Below are positions 13,982 to 26,097 of a DNA stretch of 64,000 bases, piece by piece. This DNA comes from Bugula neritina (taxonomy: Eukaryota; Bryozoa; Gymnolaemata; Cheilostomatida; Bugulidae), in assembly GCA_964035545.1 (NCBI GenBank), contig OZ037765.1, positions 7,390,698-7,454,697 on the forward strand. The letters are read 5' to 3'. Below the pieces are notes generated by a model. It ran no database searches. It worked only from the letters and a program-made list of their open reading frames with translations, and was not told the origin of the DNA. The stretch's first letter is position 1, and each line of letters starts with the position of its first letter. The position numbers and the translations under genes were made by a program.

Positions 13982-15143
13982 TTTTAACCAAGGGGTTTCA
14001 ATTATAACACAACAGATTGAGTAAGTACTAAGAAGACGAATTGAAAACCTCGCAATGTTGTTGCCATGGACGCATTTCCGCAAAGAAGTAGCTTGGCGGA
14101 GGAAGGCTAACTTTTCCAAGTTAGCGAAAAGCTTTCGAGTTGTCCTCTTTATTTGGCAATCTAACCTTTTGCCCGTGCTTCTGGTCGAATAAACCAGAGT
14201 GCCTTTTAAACCATGCTGGTTATGCGTCACCTTTCACCGCCTTCACTCCAGGATTAATCTGGTTATTGCTATTATAAAGTTATTTGTGGGTTTTAGCTTC
14301 AACACAGTACTAGCAGGAAGACTAATAATAATATTAGCGAGTACATAAACATTATCATTATCATTATGATTGTCTCACTCAAGCTAAACTTTTAATTGCA
14401 CACTCGGTCAAAGCGATTCGGATTTCAATTTGAAGATTGAAATTGAATATCCTTCGACTCTCTAAGTGTAAAAACTGAAGTAACCGCTGAAATTTAGACA
14501 AAGAGAGTGTGCTATCTAATCTTCAGTCGTCCGACATTATACAATTATGATTTGGTGATTATTAATGATATTTTTTATAAATATAAATAATAATATAATT
14601 ATAATCATATTTATTGGATGTAATACTAACTAGGTAATCATCAGTAAGACTAACTCTAAGTGAGTAACTTGTAGTTATCGGTGAATGTGATACTGATACT
14701 CAGTATCACATTCACCGATAGTGGTATGTGATAGTGAGAACTTATTTACTCATTTAAACTAATAATAAACTTAAGGTATCTTAATCTTTACTCAATAAAT
14801 TATAAATGATAAGTAAAGGTAAATGTAGTTGCAAAGCCTTTGGGCTTGGCTTTAGACTTAAAAGTAACTGTAAGTGTAAGAGTTTTAAGGATAACTACAA
14901 GTTTGGTGATTTACTGAAGATAAAACTAAAAGTCAATTAAATCAATAAAAATACCTATAGTTATTATGTAATAGTTTTCTGCGTTGAACTACTAATGTGT
15001 GGGTTATGCGTGTGTTGCAAAACTAGAACATACTCTTTGTGTGTTTGAGAGAGAGAATTCAAATTGTAATTCGTGAGAGAATAAATTGTATTAAGAACAC
15101 TTTATAATTAAAATTACATCAACTATCAAGGTAAAATAATATT
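13982..15143. other. Upstream flank of ENO4, otherwise unassigned
   Basis: Expected to hold the ENO4 promoter and 5' UTR. Apart from the inverted repeat at 14676-14720, no gene or repeat was identified. Confidence 0.4.
14676..14720. repeat. Perfect 20-bp inverted repeat with a 5-nt spacer
   Basis: The arms are 14676-14695 and 14701-14720, and each is the exact reverse complement of the other (TATCGGTGAATGTGATACTG as left arm). The spacer is ATACT. It lies about 700 bp upstream of ENO4. It could be the tip of a small fold-back element or a structured site. No flanking duplication was found. Confidence 0.9.
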
Positions 15144-15399
15144 AGTAAAAATTGTACACTAGTAATTGCATTAGTAACTCTACTATCCATCTGTTCCTGG
15201 GCGCACAAAGTGCCCTTCTTATGAAGGAGAGCTTTGTGTTAATTGGCTGATTGCGTTCCGGTTGTCAGGCCGTCGCGCGGCGTGGCGCGGCATCACAGAA
15301 TGCCGCTATGGGTCATCGTGGCTGGTAGTGAGTGCAGCATTTCCCAGAGTGCCGCACACGGCTTGGGATGCCTTAATACAATATGTCCATAATACAATG

Positions 15400-15760
15400 C
15401 CCCAGCGAGTCCAACATCTCTTCTTGATATCGTCTTCACACAACATTTTTACTTCTTCGGAAAGATCATCTTTTCTATGTCTTGACACCTCATTTTTCTG
15501 ATTTTGGCAAGCTTATAGAGGTTCTTTGTGCCATGTCCTTTGAGATCTTCATACAACATGCTATACACCTTTCTTTTGCTTTTACCACTTTCTCCTTTCC
15601 TGTTTCATTCTTTTCTCTATAGTCTCTCTTTTGCTTCAACCTCCCCTGGGTCCATCTTCAGTCTGTCCTTCACTCGCAGCCGCTCTTTGAAAGCGGCACG
15701 TTTTTGTTCTGCTGCTTCCTGTATCACTGGATTCCGAAACCAAGACTCTTTCTACAGGTA
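15400..15760 (-). pseudogene. LINE ORF2 fragment (endonuclease-RT linker), copy 1
   Basis: Read on the minus strand across stops and frame changes, it gives WFRNPVIQEAAEQKRAAFK, then KVYSMLYEDLKGHGTKNLYK, then KLAKIRKMRCQD. This order matches the linker between endonuclease and reverse transcriptase in RTE-like and related LINEs: a W-x-N-x-x-V-Q motif, then LYE...KxxYxLAKxRxRxxxD. A second decayed copy lies at 21710-22030. No reverse transcriptase catalytic motif was found next to it. Confidence 0.6.
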
Positions 15761-17264
15761 TTTCACCCCAGATGTTTTTCATATGATTGCGTGAAATTTT
15801 TCACACGTTAGCCTCATGTTTCGGCAGTTCACAATAAGAACACAATTTTTACTCCATGTTAGGCAAACCTTTACTACTATTCGTAAGACAGATGTACCGA
15901 TTCATGCAGTTGATAGTCTTTTAATCCAACTTTTGCCGCCAAACTGTTGATGAGATGGTTTCAATAGCAGCCCAGTCTTTTATCCTATTAATTGAGCAAA
16001 CCCATTTAATGTTTGTTACCTTGCCTTTTCCTTTGACAGTCACAACAATCCTTTTCCAGTTTTGCTTTGTTGAGTGGTGGCTTGTAGAAAAAATTTCTCA
16101 TTGTCATGTGACAGAAAAAATTCAGATTGTTAACATTACACATTGCGTTCATGCCGTAATGCAAGCAATCCAAATATGCAACAATTGATTTTGTGATCAA
16201 TGGACCTACAAGAATAGCGTATTGTGCATCCATTCATTTTTGTGGGTCTTGCCAATTCCAAACTTTTTTCCTAATTTCTCCCGAAGCCTATGCCTTGCAT
16301 TGTTTAGGTAAGAATGTTTACTATTCAACTTCATTGCAGAATAACAAAATTAGCTACAAGTAACACAGTGAAAGTTTACTAAAATGTATAATGTAATTAA
16401 TTCATCATACATGTTACCTGATTTTAAATTATTGAAAATCTGATGGGTGCTTGCCAATTAAAAGCCTTATTAACCATTAAAAATAACTCAAATTGACAAA
16501 AAAAACCAAAATCCTTCAGAAAATAAATTGACATTAAAGCATTTGAAAAATTAATTTTCACTACACCAAAACAATATTCTATCTGAAATGTTGAAAAAAG
16601 ATATAACTATTTGTATTGATTTTGTTGCAACCAGTTATACAAAATAAAGTCAAGAACCAACGCTATGATTTTCTGCGGCGCTTTGGTGCCTGCAAACTTT
16701 ATGCACATTCATCCCAGCTTGTATAGCTATATGGAGACTGAAAAGGAAACGCCTCTGACCTCACTGAGTAGAACGCGCTCAGAATGTAAATCATACAAGT
16801 CTCTACCTTTTAAATATCTCATCAAATGTCTCTCCCATCACATTTTAAAAGACTCAGCTGCTCAGAATGCCAGAGCCAATGAGAAGGGAGTTTGGAGTAA
16901 CACTTGCAAATAAATTCGAACTTGGTTGTTTGACCACTCACTGACATCAAAGCAACTGAGCCTAGTTTGCCACAGTTACTTCTGTTCACCAAGCATTTGC
17001 GACAGAATTTTGATTGAAAAATCTTTTTTATTCTGCAACCTAGAAATTGAACTCTGTCGATAAAAATATGTCATCTATTGCTCTGTTTTCCACATATCAA
17101 GAAAGCAGTTTTGCATTCACACCTTCATCTTCCGGAAATACTTTTACCCACACAGGTTCACCAGATATGTTTTTCTCATACTGGCTTTGTGTATCACTGA
17201 TTCTCAACTATAAAGCTCAGAACAAACACCACATTCACCCTCTCCAAGTTAATTTTATAGTTCT

Positions 17265-18534
17265 GAGTTTCTGTAAGTTTTAGGACTGTATCGGCCTTGA
17301 GTTCAAGCTGACCTATGTAGCATTTTCATTTCTTCTGTTTTACATTATCATCTGCATCGCACGTAATACTTGAAAATTAAATAACCAAAATGCTCATTTC
17401 TTTGTTGTGCCCATAATGACAATGGGGAAAGAGGCTATTATGTTTTTCAATTTTATGTTGAAAGGCTCGGCACACTGATGCTGTAAACTAGCAGCTGACA
17501 TACTCCTTGGTTTCCATCTATTCACTACTCCACAGAATGTTACATTTTACAAGTGCAAAATTTTAGAAGTCTGCTAGTTTCTTTAGTGATACTGGCGACT
17601 TCCAAAAATCATTTCCCCCACAGTGCACAATAGCTAATTTAGCTAACTCAGCATCTCTTTTTTCTGCAGCCCCAATAGTGTCCATTCTTGCCGAAGGATG
17701 CTCCATGCGTCCACTGCTAGTATTAGGGTATGCCAGAAAAGATACATGTACCATCTTCGAAACCATATTTTGAACTTGTACGCAGCTGCAATAACGTCCA
17801 AGTCAATGCTACCCATATTTTGTTATAGTCTACTACAATTGCTGGCATTGGAGACTTTTGGTATGCTTTTTCCTTTTTTTTACCCACCGTTTTACTTTTG
17901 CTGTTGGCTCCAATCTCGTAAAGAGATGAGAGGATGATTATCGTACTACCGAACAGCAATTATATTATTCTCTTCCACTCTGAAGTCCATGGAACCTTAA
18001 CCATTGCGCTTATATTGCTCTCTTCAATTAACTCGCAGTTGGCCATTCTGTTGACTCTGTCCGTGCGTGTATAAAACATCCCATGTTCCGTTGAAGCTTT
18101 TATCAACCTCGGAATAGTAAAAAAATTATCAGCATATACTTTATAGTTCGAATCTCTTGCCAGAGTTTCTGTAAGTTTTAGGATTATATCAGCCCCTAGT
18201 TCAAGCTTGCGTCGTTCCTTTGGAACCTTGGTACACATTAAAGTCGTACAATATTCCTGAGGACCCAAAATATGGGGCTTCCCTTTCAAATTTTGATGGC
18301 ACCGGGCTAGTTTTATCACAGTATTTGCACACTACTTCATCAATGTTTGTTGAAAGGCTCGGCATACTGATGCTGTAAACTAGTAGCTGACGTACCCCTT
18401 GGTTTCCATCTGTTCACTACTTCACAAAATTTTATGTTACAAGTGCAAGATTTAAAAAATCTGCTAGTTTCTTTAGTGATAACTGAAGACTTTCAAAACT
18501 CATTTCCCCCACAGTGCACAATAGCTAATTTAGC
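17265..18534. repeat. Partial direct duplication around the piggyBac relic
   Basis: The segments 17265-17643 and 18164-18534 share both ends: GAGTTTCTGTAAGTTTTAGG at the start and, later, GTTGAAAGGCTCGGCA through CAGTGCACAATAGCTAATTT. Their central parts do not match. This suggests two nested or rearranged copies of one element. Confidence 0.7.
17563..18320 (-). pseudogene. piggyBac-family transposase relic
   Basis: Minus-strand pieces in different frames fit a piggyBac (PGBD) transposase core in order. SSGILYDFNVYQGSKGTTQ is near 18200-18265, LELGADIILKLTETLARD and YKVYADNFFTIPRL near 18100-18200, and YNK followed by a frame change into MGSIDLDVIAAAYKFKIWF and RRWYMYLFWHTLILAVDAW near 17700-17830. 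Family proteins show the same order: GLYDFxxYxG, a DNFFTS-type motif, then YNxxMGxxD. At least two frameshifts and missing N- and C-terminal parts mean it is dead. It lies inside the long copy of the composite repeat and is absent from the short copy. Confidence 0.8.
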
Positions 18535-18811
18535 TTCTTGTAATGGCATCTACAAAAAATTTCTGTCAACCTTTTCTGCAATTCTCAAATGATCAATTGA
18601 CATTTTCACGACATAAAATATAAATAAAATTTTTCAAGAACTTGAAAATTTTTATGATTCTAGTGATGGAATGATCCATTGGTAAATGCGGTATGCATTT
18701 ATTAATTTATATTGCTTGCTTTCATTTGTCAATTGGCCTACTCATTGTTGCTAACTATAGCAGCTGATCAGTTTAGAAATTGGTGGGATATTTCCAGAGC
18801 TTTGTTTAGGA

Positions 18812-19314
18812 CATGGGTGCTCAACCTTTTTGGAAAAAAAAAGCCGCAAAAAATTTGAGCCACCGTAAAGGCCACTAGAAAATGCAATGTCAATTTCACT
18901 GTCAAAACCCTCCATATATCATTAAAGCTTATTTTTAAATTTATGTGTTTATTTTGTCATGAAAAACAGATCCAGGAGAATAACTTGAATTGTTTAAGAA
19001 AGTACAAAGCACAGTGTGGTTTGATAATTTGGTTTAATGTCCGATGCCGATATGTAAAGAATATCGTCCAGATAGAAGTCCGTTAGCCTCTATCTGAATT
19101 TACTTTGGGCAAATCCCATTCGAGAGAATAACTGTTCACATCAATATGTACTAGCAGTCGTGATTCATATAGTAAACTTCGGAATTAGTAAAAAGCAAAA
19201 TTTAGGAAGGATTGAAACTGAACTGAATTCTCATTTTACTAAGAGATCAAAAGGCCACATTTACCAGCTCAAAAGACTGCCAAAAGTCAAAAGGCCGCAG
19301 GTTGAGCATGGCTG
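18812..19314. mobile_element. hAT-type MITE, 503 bp, with 8-bp target duplications
   Basis: The terminal inverted repeats are CATGGGTGCTCAACCT at the left and the complement of CAGCCATGCTCAACCT at the right. Exact 8-bp direct repeats GTTTAGGA flank the element at 18804-18811 and 19315-19322. An 8-bp duplication and C-A-rich ends of this kind are typical of the hAT superfamily. There is no coding capacity, so it is a non-autonomous MITE. Confidence 0.88.
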
Positions 19315-21149
19315 GTTTAGGAGTACTGCAGTTTGTTGATATTTGAATTCGGGACATACTGCCATTTACACCCACTGTAAAAATACTGTGTTTTGAAATT
19401 ACTGCAGCATTTTTGATCGGATGTCATTTCTTTTTATTTCATAACCAAATTCAAATTAACTGTGAATATGGAGGTAAAATTTGACACACCAACTTATGCA
19501 ACTAAAGTAAATATAAAAAGGAAAGATCAGTTTATTTCAAATGAACCGACATTTGTTAATAATATGTTTATATGCATGTTATAAGCACTAATATTTATGT
19601 TCTATTCATTTAAACAACAAAACCATTAGACAAACAGCATAATATTATCATGAGCGTTTGCTGAATCTCATAATATTTGCCAGAAAATCAGCAATGGTTC
19701 AGAGATTATAAGCAGTAGGGATTGAGTCCCTACTGATTATAATCTGATCGAGTCAATTGAGCTCCACACATTAAACGCAGATAGACTATTTGTTTGATCT
19801 TAAGAGAGCATATGAAAAGTTTCATTAAGCCCTCCTTGTCGGCTTTCTTGACTTAGCATTATACTTCTAAACATTCTTCCAAGATACTGTTGTTTGTTTT
19901 TACCAACTAAGTTTCAGCAATTTCTTCATCCTTATTGTTAAGCAAATTCTCCCACATAATATCAAAGGATTTCAATTTATTTTCGGAATCCTTCAAATCT
20001 GCTTCAGCAACTCCAGTTTTCGTTCGGCATGTTTTAGCATATCTAATTTTGCCTCCAGACCGGTACTTGATTGTTGTGACACATTTTTCCTTGCATTGTG
20101 GGTACTAGGAGTTGTCTGCCTCAGGTGTTCCTGAGCTCTCCATTGTCTTTGTAGACATGTCTAAATTTGGTGTTCACCTGTGATGTACGCATCGGTGCTT
20201 CTTTAAGAATGCAACTCTAAAAAGATGGAATGTAGGAACAGGCTAATTTTATAAAATAATATTTCACCAGATGAAAATACATATGTAATATGCAAGACCT
20301 AAGCAATAACAGCATTTCTTAGAGCCTACCTGCACTGAAGAATAAAACTGAGCACTACTAGTAGAATGCGTTCATCATTAAACACTACAGAACTTTTCTC
20401 AGAAATTTCCAGAGATAAGATTAATAAAATATTTATGATCAGTAAGTTGATGGCCATTTTTTATCGTTGCCACAAATTTTTTGCTTTATAATTAAATACC
20501 TGTATATATTACATAAATTTCATTGTCAGCACATTGCTGAAATAATTTAATTAAATACAAAGTATTTATAATAGTTATTTGAACTAGTACTGCTGCAAGA
20601 CAATTTTTTCACGATATATCTTGAAAACTGTCACAGTAATTTTATTCACAATGAGATCTATGTTACTCAAGGAAACATGCTTTTGAGCGTAATAGTAATT
20701 TGCTTACGTTACTTTTTCAGTATATTGGCCTTGCTTTTTTGTTGATATGCTAGTTTTTGTGATGTCTTTTTTTCTTCAAATTTCAATGCTTCATTTTTCT
20801 AGAAAATTAGTTTACAAATCAACTTTTTGATTCTTTGGTCAGCTATATTTTGAAACCACAAGTTTGATTGAAAGCCAGTTCTCTTTTCCAGGCATGCTAT
20901 GTATTTGCATAAGGGAGACAGTGCCTTGCTGCACTCAAGTCAACTTCTGATGTGGGGCTGGTTCACTGAATGGAAATCTGTGCTTAAATTCTACTTTGCC
21001 GAAGCAGTACAGGAATTCTGGGTGGAACTTTGTTTGACAACACTCCTTCTGAGTTGATTTTGGAAAATCGATAAGCCATTATCATCTTTGTACTAATTAT
21101 TCTGCTGTCTTCACGAAAGACAACTTGATGCCTGACTTGACTTGTTGAT

Positions 21150-23849
21150 AGTAAAAATTGTACACTAGTAATTGCATTAGTAACTCTACTATCCAACTCT
21201 TCCTGGGCGCACAGCGTGCCCTTCTTATGAAGGAGAGCTTCGTGTTGATTGGCTGTGTGTTCCGGTTGTCAGGCCGTGGTGCGGCATCACAGGCTGCTGC
21301 CACGGACTATCGTGGCTGGTAGTGAGTGCGGCATTTCCCAGAGTGCCGCACACGGCTTGCAATGCCATAATACAATTTGTTCATAATACAATACTTCCAA
21401 GTGACTAACGCATAGATGGAGTTCAAAGTATGACGTGGGGGAAGAGGGGTAGTATGACATGTCTGACGGCCATCATACCCCCACCATCAGAAAGTAAGCT
21501 TTCTGATACATGGTACGCAAAAAATTGCTTGTCGTTCACTCAACTGTTCCGATTCCCGAGTTATCAGTCTGAAAATCACACCCTTCTGTAGGGGACTTGG
21601 TGGAGCAGTTGCAATTGGGCTGGCTAAGTGAGAATGGGTGACTCCATCTCCTAATGTAACAGATTGTTTGAGATTTCGTACTCTACACTGCTGTCAGCAA
21701 TATTTATGTGCCCCAGCAAGTCCAACATCTCTTCTTGATATCGTCTTCACACAAAATTTTTACTTCTCCGGAAAGATCATCTTGACATCTCATTTTTCTG
21801 GTTTTGGGAAGCTTATAGAGCATCTTAGTGCCATATTCTTTGAAATCTTCATACAACATGCTATACACCTTTTCTTTTGTTTTTACCACTTTCTCCTTTG
21901 CTGTTTCATTCTTTTCTCTATAGTCTCTCTCTCTTTCATTTCAGCCTCCCCTGAGTCCATCTTCAGTCTGTCCTTCGCTCTCAGCCACTCTTTGAAAGCA
22001 GCACACCTCTGTTCTACTGCTTCCTTTCTACAGGTATTTCACCCCAAATGTTTTTCATGGCGGTGAAATTTTTCTCACGGTGTCATGTTTCGGCAGTTCA
22101 CAATAACACAATTTTTACTCCATGTTAGGCAAGCCTTTACTGCTATTCATAAGACAGTTGTACCGATTCATGCAGTTGATGGCCTTTTTCGATCCGACTT
22201 TTGCCATCAAATTGTTTCAATAGCAGCCCAGTCTTTTATCTTATTAATTGAGCAAACCCATTTAGTGTTTGATACCTTGCCTCTATCTTTGACAGTCACA
22301 ACAATCCTTTCCCAGTTTTATTTGTGTTGAGTGGTGCCTTGTAGAAAAAATTTCTTATTTTCTTGTGAGAAAAAAATTCGAATTGTTGACATTACACATT
22401 GTGTTCATGCCGTGATGCAAGTAATCCAAATATGCAAGAATGGATTTTGCGATCGATGGACTTACAAGAATAGCGTTACAGTGCACCTATTCATTTTTGT
22501 GGGTCTTGCCAATTCCAAACTTTTTTCCTAATTTCTTACGAAGCCTACGCCTTGCATTGTCTGGGTAAGAATATTCAATATTCAACTTCATTGTAGAACA
22601 ACAAAATTGGCTACAAGCAACGCAATGAAAGTTTTCTTAAATCCATAATATAATTTATTCATCATGTTATCTAATTTTAGATATTGAAAATCTGATGAGT
22701 GCTTGCCAATTAAAGGCCTTACTAACCATTAAAAATAACTCATCTTAACAAAAAACCAAAATCCTAAAGAAAATAAAAATTGACATTAAAGCATTTGAAA
22801 AACTAATTCTGCAGTTTGTTGCTATTTAAATTCAGTACATGCTGCCATTTACACCCCACTGTAAAATACTGCGTTTTGAACTTACTGCAGCATTTTTCAT
22901 CAGATATCTTTTTTTATTTTATCATCGAATTCAATTTAACTGTCAATATGGGGAGGTAAAATTCGCCACCCCAACTAATGCAACTAAAGTAAACGTAAAA
23001 AGGAATGATCAGTTTATTTAAAAATAACTAACATATATTAATAATCTGTTTATATGCATGTTATAAGCACTAATATTTATGTTCTCATTTAAACAGCAAA
23101 AACAAGAGACAAGCAGCATAATATTATAATAAGCATTAGCTGAGTCTCATATTTACCAGAAATTCAGCAATAGTTCAGAGAAGAATATAAGCAGTAGGGA
23201 TTGAGTCAATTCAAGGCACATATTAAAGGCAGATAGACTATTTGTTCGATCTTAACAGAGCTCATTGAGCATGAGAAGTTTCATTAAGCCCTCCTTTAAG
23301 AATGCAACTCTGAAAAGATAGAATGTAGGAACAAGCTAATTTTATAAAATCATATTTCACCAGATGAAAATACATATATAATATGTAAGACCTAAGCAAT
23401 AACAGCATTTCTTAGAGCTTACCTGCACTGAAGAATAAAACTGGGCACTACTAGTAGAATGCGTTCATCATTAAACACTACAGAACTTTTCTCAGAAATT
23501 TCCAGAGATAAGATTAATAAAATAATTATGATCAGTAAGTCGATGGCCATTTTTTATCGTTGCCACAAATCTTTTGCTTTATAATTAAATACATGTATAT
23601 ATTACATAACTTTCATTGTCAGCACATTGTTGAAATAATGTAATTATATGCAAAGTAAATATAATTATTATTTGAGCTAGTACTAATGCAAGGCAATTTT
23701 TTCACGACATATCTTGAAAACTGTAATAAGGGAGACAGAGCCTTGCAGCACTCAGGTCAACTTCTGATGTGGGGCTGGTTCACTGAATGGAATACTGTGG
23801 TTAAGTTCTACTTCACCAAAGCAGTGCAGGAATTCTGGGTGGAACTTTG
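21150..23849. repeat. Composite decayed retroelement repeat, short copy
   Basis: Second direct copy of the family at 15144-21032, starting only about 120 bp after the first ends. Relative to the long copy it lacks three blocks (about 16556-19325, 19835-20196 and 20660-20912 in long-copy coordinates) and has its own insertion at about 21395-21708. The shared parts are clearly alike by eye but carry many substitutions and short indels, so the copies are not recent. Confidence 0.75.
21710..22030 (-). pseudogene. LINE ORF2 fragment (endonuclease-RT linker), copy 2
   Basis: The minus strand reads KEKVYSMLYEDFKEYGTKML, then LYKLPKTRKMRCQDDLSGEV, then KILCEDDIKKRCW. This parallels the fragment at 15400-15760 and reads slightly further into the D-E-D-I-K-x-R-W region that precedes RT in RTE-like LINEs. 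It ends at the copy-specific insertion. Confidence 0.6.
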
Positions 23850-24370
23850 GAAGTATAGCTTCTTTTAGTGTTTTCTAACTTTGTCACCATGGCAGGTTCG
23901 GGGCCTGTGGGTGTACTTGTCGTCCTAATCTTATCAGCAGACCTTTTGACCGAGGTGGTTGTGAAAGTTTTACCACCTAAGGGACATTCCACTACCTGGT
24001 GCTTGCTACTGTTGCACCACTTGCACTGGGTGTTGCGGCGGCAGACGCTAGACCAGTCACCATGTTCACAGCACTTCTGGCAGAAGTGCCCTGGACAGTT
24101 GGCCGCTATATGGTCCCTCTTAACTCTGCGGAGAATTCCGCTCAATTTGCCTCTGTTGCTATACAGGACCCTTCGAGGTTGGTCATACTTTGTAATGATT
24201 ACTGCAGTAACAGTAATCTCCTTCTCATCCTTTTTCACCTAGTACGACTTGGTGGTCCTTGTACCCACGTCAGAGTTGGTGGTCTCCCTCGTACCACAGG
24301 CTTTTCCCTCTTCCCTTTTTTTCTTCACCTTCCATTCCTGGTCACCCTTTGCTTTTGCCCATTTTTCTAA
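23813..24370 (-). pseudogene. Zinc-knuckle ORF (retroelement ORF1/gag-like), decayed
   Basis: The minus-strand frame at 24238-23813 reads CPGHFCQKCCEHGDWSSVC and then CKWCNSSKHQVVECP, two cysteine/histidine knuckles of the kind found in gag proteins and LINE ORF1 proteins. The same frame continues upstream to about 24370 (WAKAKGDQEWKVKKKREEGK) across one TAG stop. The C-terminal KVPPRIPALL lies at the edge of the composite repeat and recurs near 21000 as KVPPRIPVLL. This suggests that the knuckle ORF and the repeats come from one LINE family, ORF1 then ORF2 on the minus strand. A domesticated gene is less likely given the stop. Confidence 0.55.
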
Positions 24371-26044
24371 AACCTAGTGAAAACAATCAATAGTATACAA
24401 TAGTATAATCATCAAATCTCTTACCTCATTCACCCTATTTATGAGGTCGAGCTGTGGGATTGCTGCAAGTTAAAAAAAAGTTATGTGTTCTCCATCAACA
24501 ACCGCTAACCAAAAATCCGCACCCTGATCAAATTTTCTTAGACAATGACTTTAAATAATGTTTATGTCATACTGTAATATTTTTGGGTGGTGCTTAGGAA
24601 ATATATAAATAGCAATCGGCATGCCTATTACTATTTATCCAAATGAAAGCCTTTTGTGCTTGAATTAAACCTTTTATTGCTTCTTGATGTGTCTTGGGCA
24701 AGCTCCAGTAGTTGACCGAAAAATACTGGCAACCTGCCCTCTTATATACAGGGAAAAATCCTCCTTCTGAAGTTGGGCTGAATGAAGTTTGGAGTTCCGG
24801 TGCCGAAATTGTCCGACGCTAGAACAAAATCCCGCTTCCTAAACTTCGAAACTGCCGAACTTCAGCCGAAAGTCGGCTCACATAAAATATCCAGAATGAT
24901 ACAAAAAGAAGTGGAAGGGGAAAGACAACTCGTAAAACAACAAACATCTATTTATGTGACTTGCAAAGCTACTGCAATACTAGCTAGCCAGCTTTCCTAC
25001 CCTCTCTCCTTTTTCCTTATTCTGATTATTTGGACAGAAATGAAAGCAAGATATTGTCAATGCTTTGAAGTCTTATTTGAATGAAGAAATTAAGATGTCT
25101 ACAAAATTATAAAATGACATCAAAACATGTCACAAGATTCTCAATTATTTTGATAAAAAAAAGTTGTACATCTTCTAAATTCCATATTCCAATTGTTGAG
25201 GAAAAGAGGCAAATCGTTTTTCATAGGGTGTGATGATTATTAGTCAAATTTTTGTATATAATATTATCACGCTCAAAAGGGCAATGCTTGCTTTTCAAGT
25301 TTCATTTTATTTGTATCAATTTTCATTGTGGGTGTAGCTTCTCAACATTACTTTTTTTTGAAACAGCCAAAAAATAATTGTTGAAGTTGGCATTCAACTG
25401 CTTTTGGCATCGGTAACCATTTATGACTCTCTTCAGCATAGTTCATCACATAATTTTTTAATAAAAGGATTCTTTCATTGTACCATTAGAAATAAATATG
25501 TGCTGGCTTTTGTGTGATTTTAATTCTCGTTCATTTTATTTAATAAAAAGTGAAGTTTGAAATTGAGTTTGAGTTTTAGTCTCAGATACATTACCAAGTT
25601 TTTTTTCTGAATTGAATACATCAAAAGCATTGAAGGTTCAATTCCTTCAGTTGCAACAAAGGCATCTTGGCTGGGCCGTGCTTTTTGATGACCATAGTAC
25701 TAGTGGAATCGATTGAGAGTCATTGCATTATAGCTATTGGGTGCTCCTATTATTTATAGTTATCAATCAATGAAGATAATTTAATATGAACACTGACATT
25801 TTTTATGTCATCAGTGGGTTTTTGACTTTACTGAGGCAAATCACTCTTTGGATGTGGATTTTTCTAGCGATTGTATGCGTTTTGCTATATAGATGAATGC
25901 AAATATTATTATTCCATTTTGCTTCAATCCCTTCCCATTCACAATACTGAGATATCATCTTCACGTGATATTTTCACTCAACTAAATTGACCATATTTAT
26001 TTATAAAACTGTATATTCTCACCGCTTCCCCCCAAATATGTTGT
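24371..26044. other. Unassigned region between repeat blocks
   Basis: No supported gene. An open frame of 100 codons at 24782-25084 has no recognisable domain and partly overlaps a repeat-like segment (24715-24900) that resembles the one at 59930-60135. Confidence 0.35.
24715..24900. repeat. Repeat-like segment related to 59930-60135
   Basis: Shares with 59930-60135 a pattern of GTxGACCGAA, xACTGGCAA, CTxGCCTC/CCCTC, TATATAC, and later GAAGTTGG and several CCGAC/CGAA words. The resemblance is broken by indels. It could be an old LTR or other dispersed repeat. This is a by-eye match only. Confidence 0.3.
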
Positions 26045-26097
26045 AGTCTTTGCAGGTTTGTTTGTTTGTATTTTTCATCAAATAGTAGTTTATGTCA

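Larger units (their letters stand above)
15144..21032. repeat. Composite decayed retroelement repeat, long copy
   Basis: First of two direct copies of one family. Its start (AGTAAAAATTGTACACTAG) and its end (GGAATTCTGGGTGGAACTTTG) both recur in the copy at 21150-23849. Order: a relatively GC-rich start, a minus-strand LINE coding fragment at 15400-15760, an AT-rich segment, a block of about 2.8 kb (about 16556-19325) with the piggyBac relic and hAT MITE that the other copy lacks, then the shared 3' part. Frames are broken by many stops. It looks like a dead LINE family with later insertions. Confidence 0.75.

Noticed and set aside
13982-14230. In-frame N-terminal extension of the ENO4 open frame
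   Set aside because: The extension has no family resemblance, whereas MENQEELK starts the conserved helical region; it is more likely 5' UTR.
23868-24370. Two plus-strand open frames of about 124 codons each
   Set aside because: They are opposite-strand shadows of the zinc-knuckle ORF fragment and show no domain.
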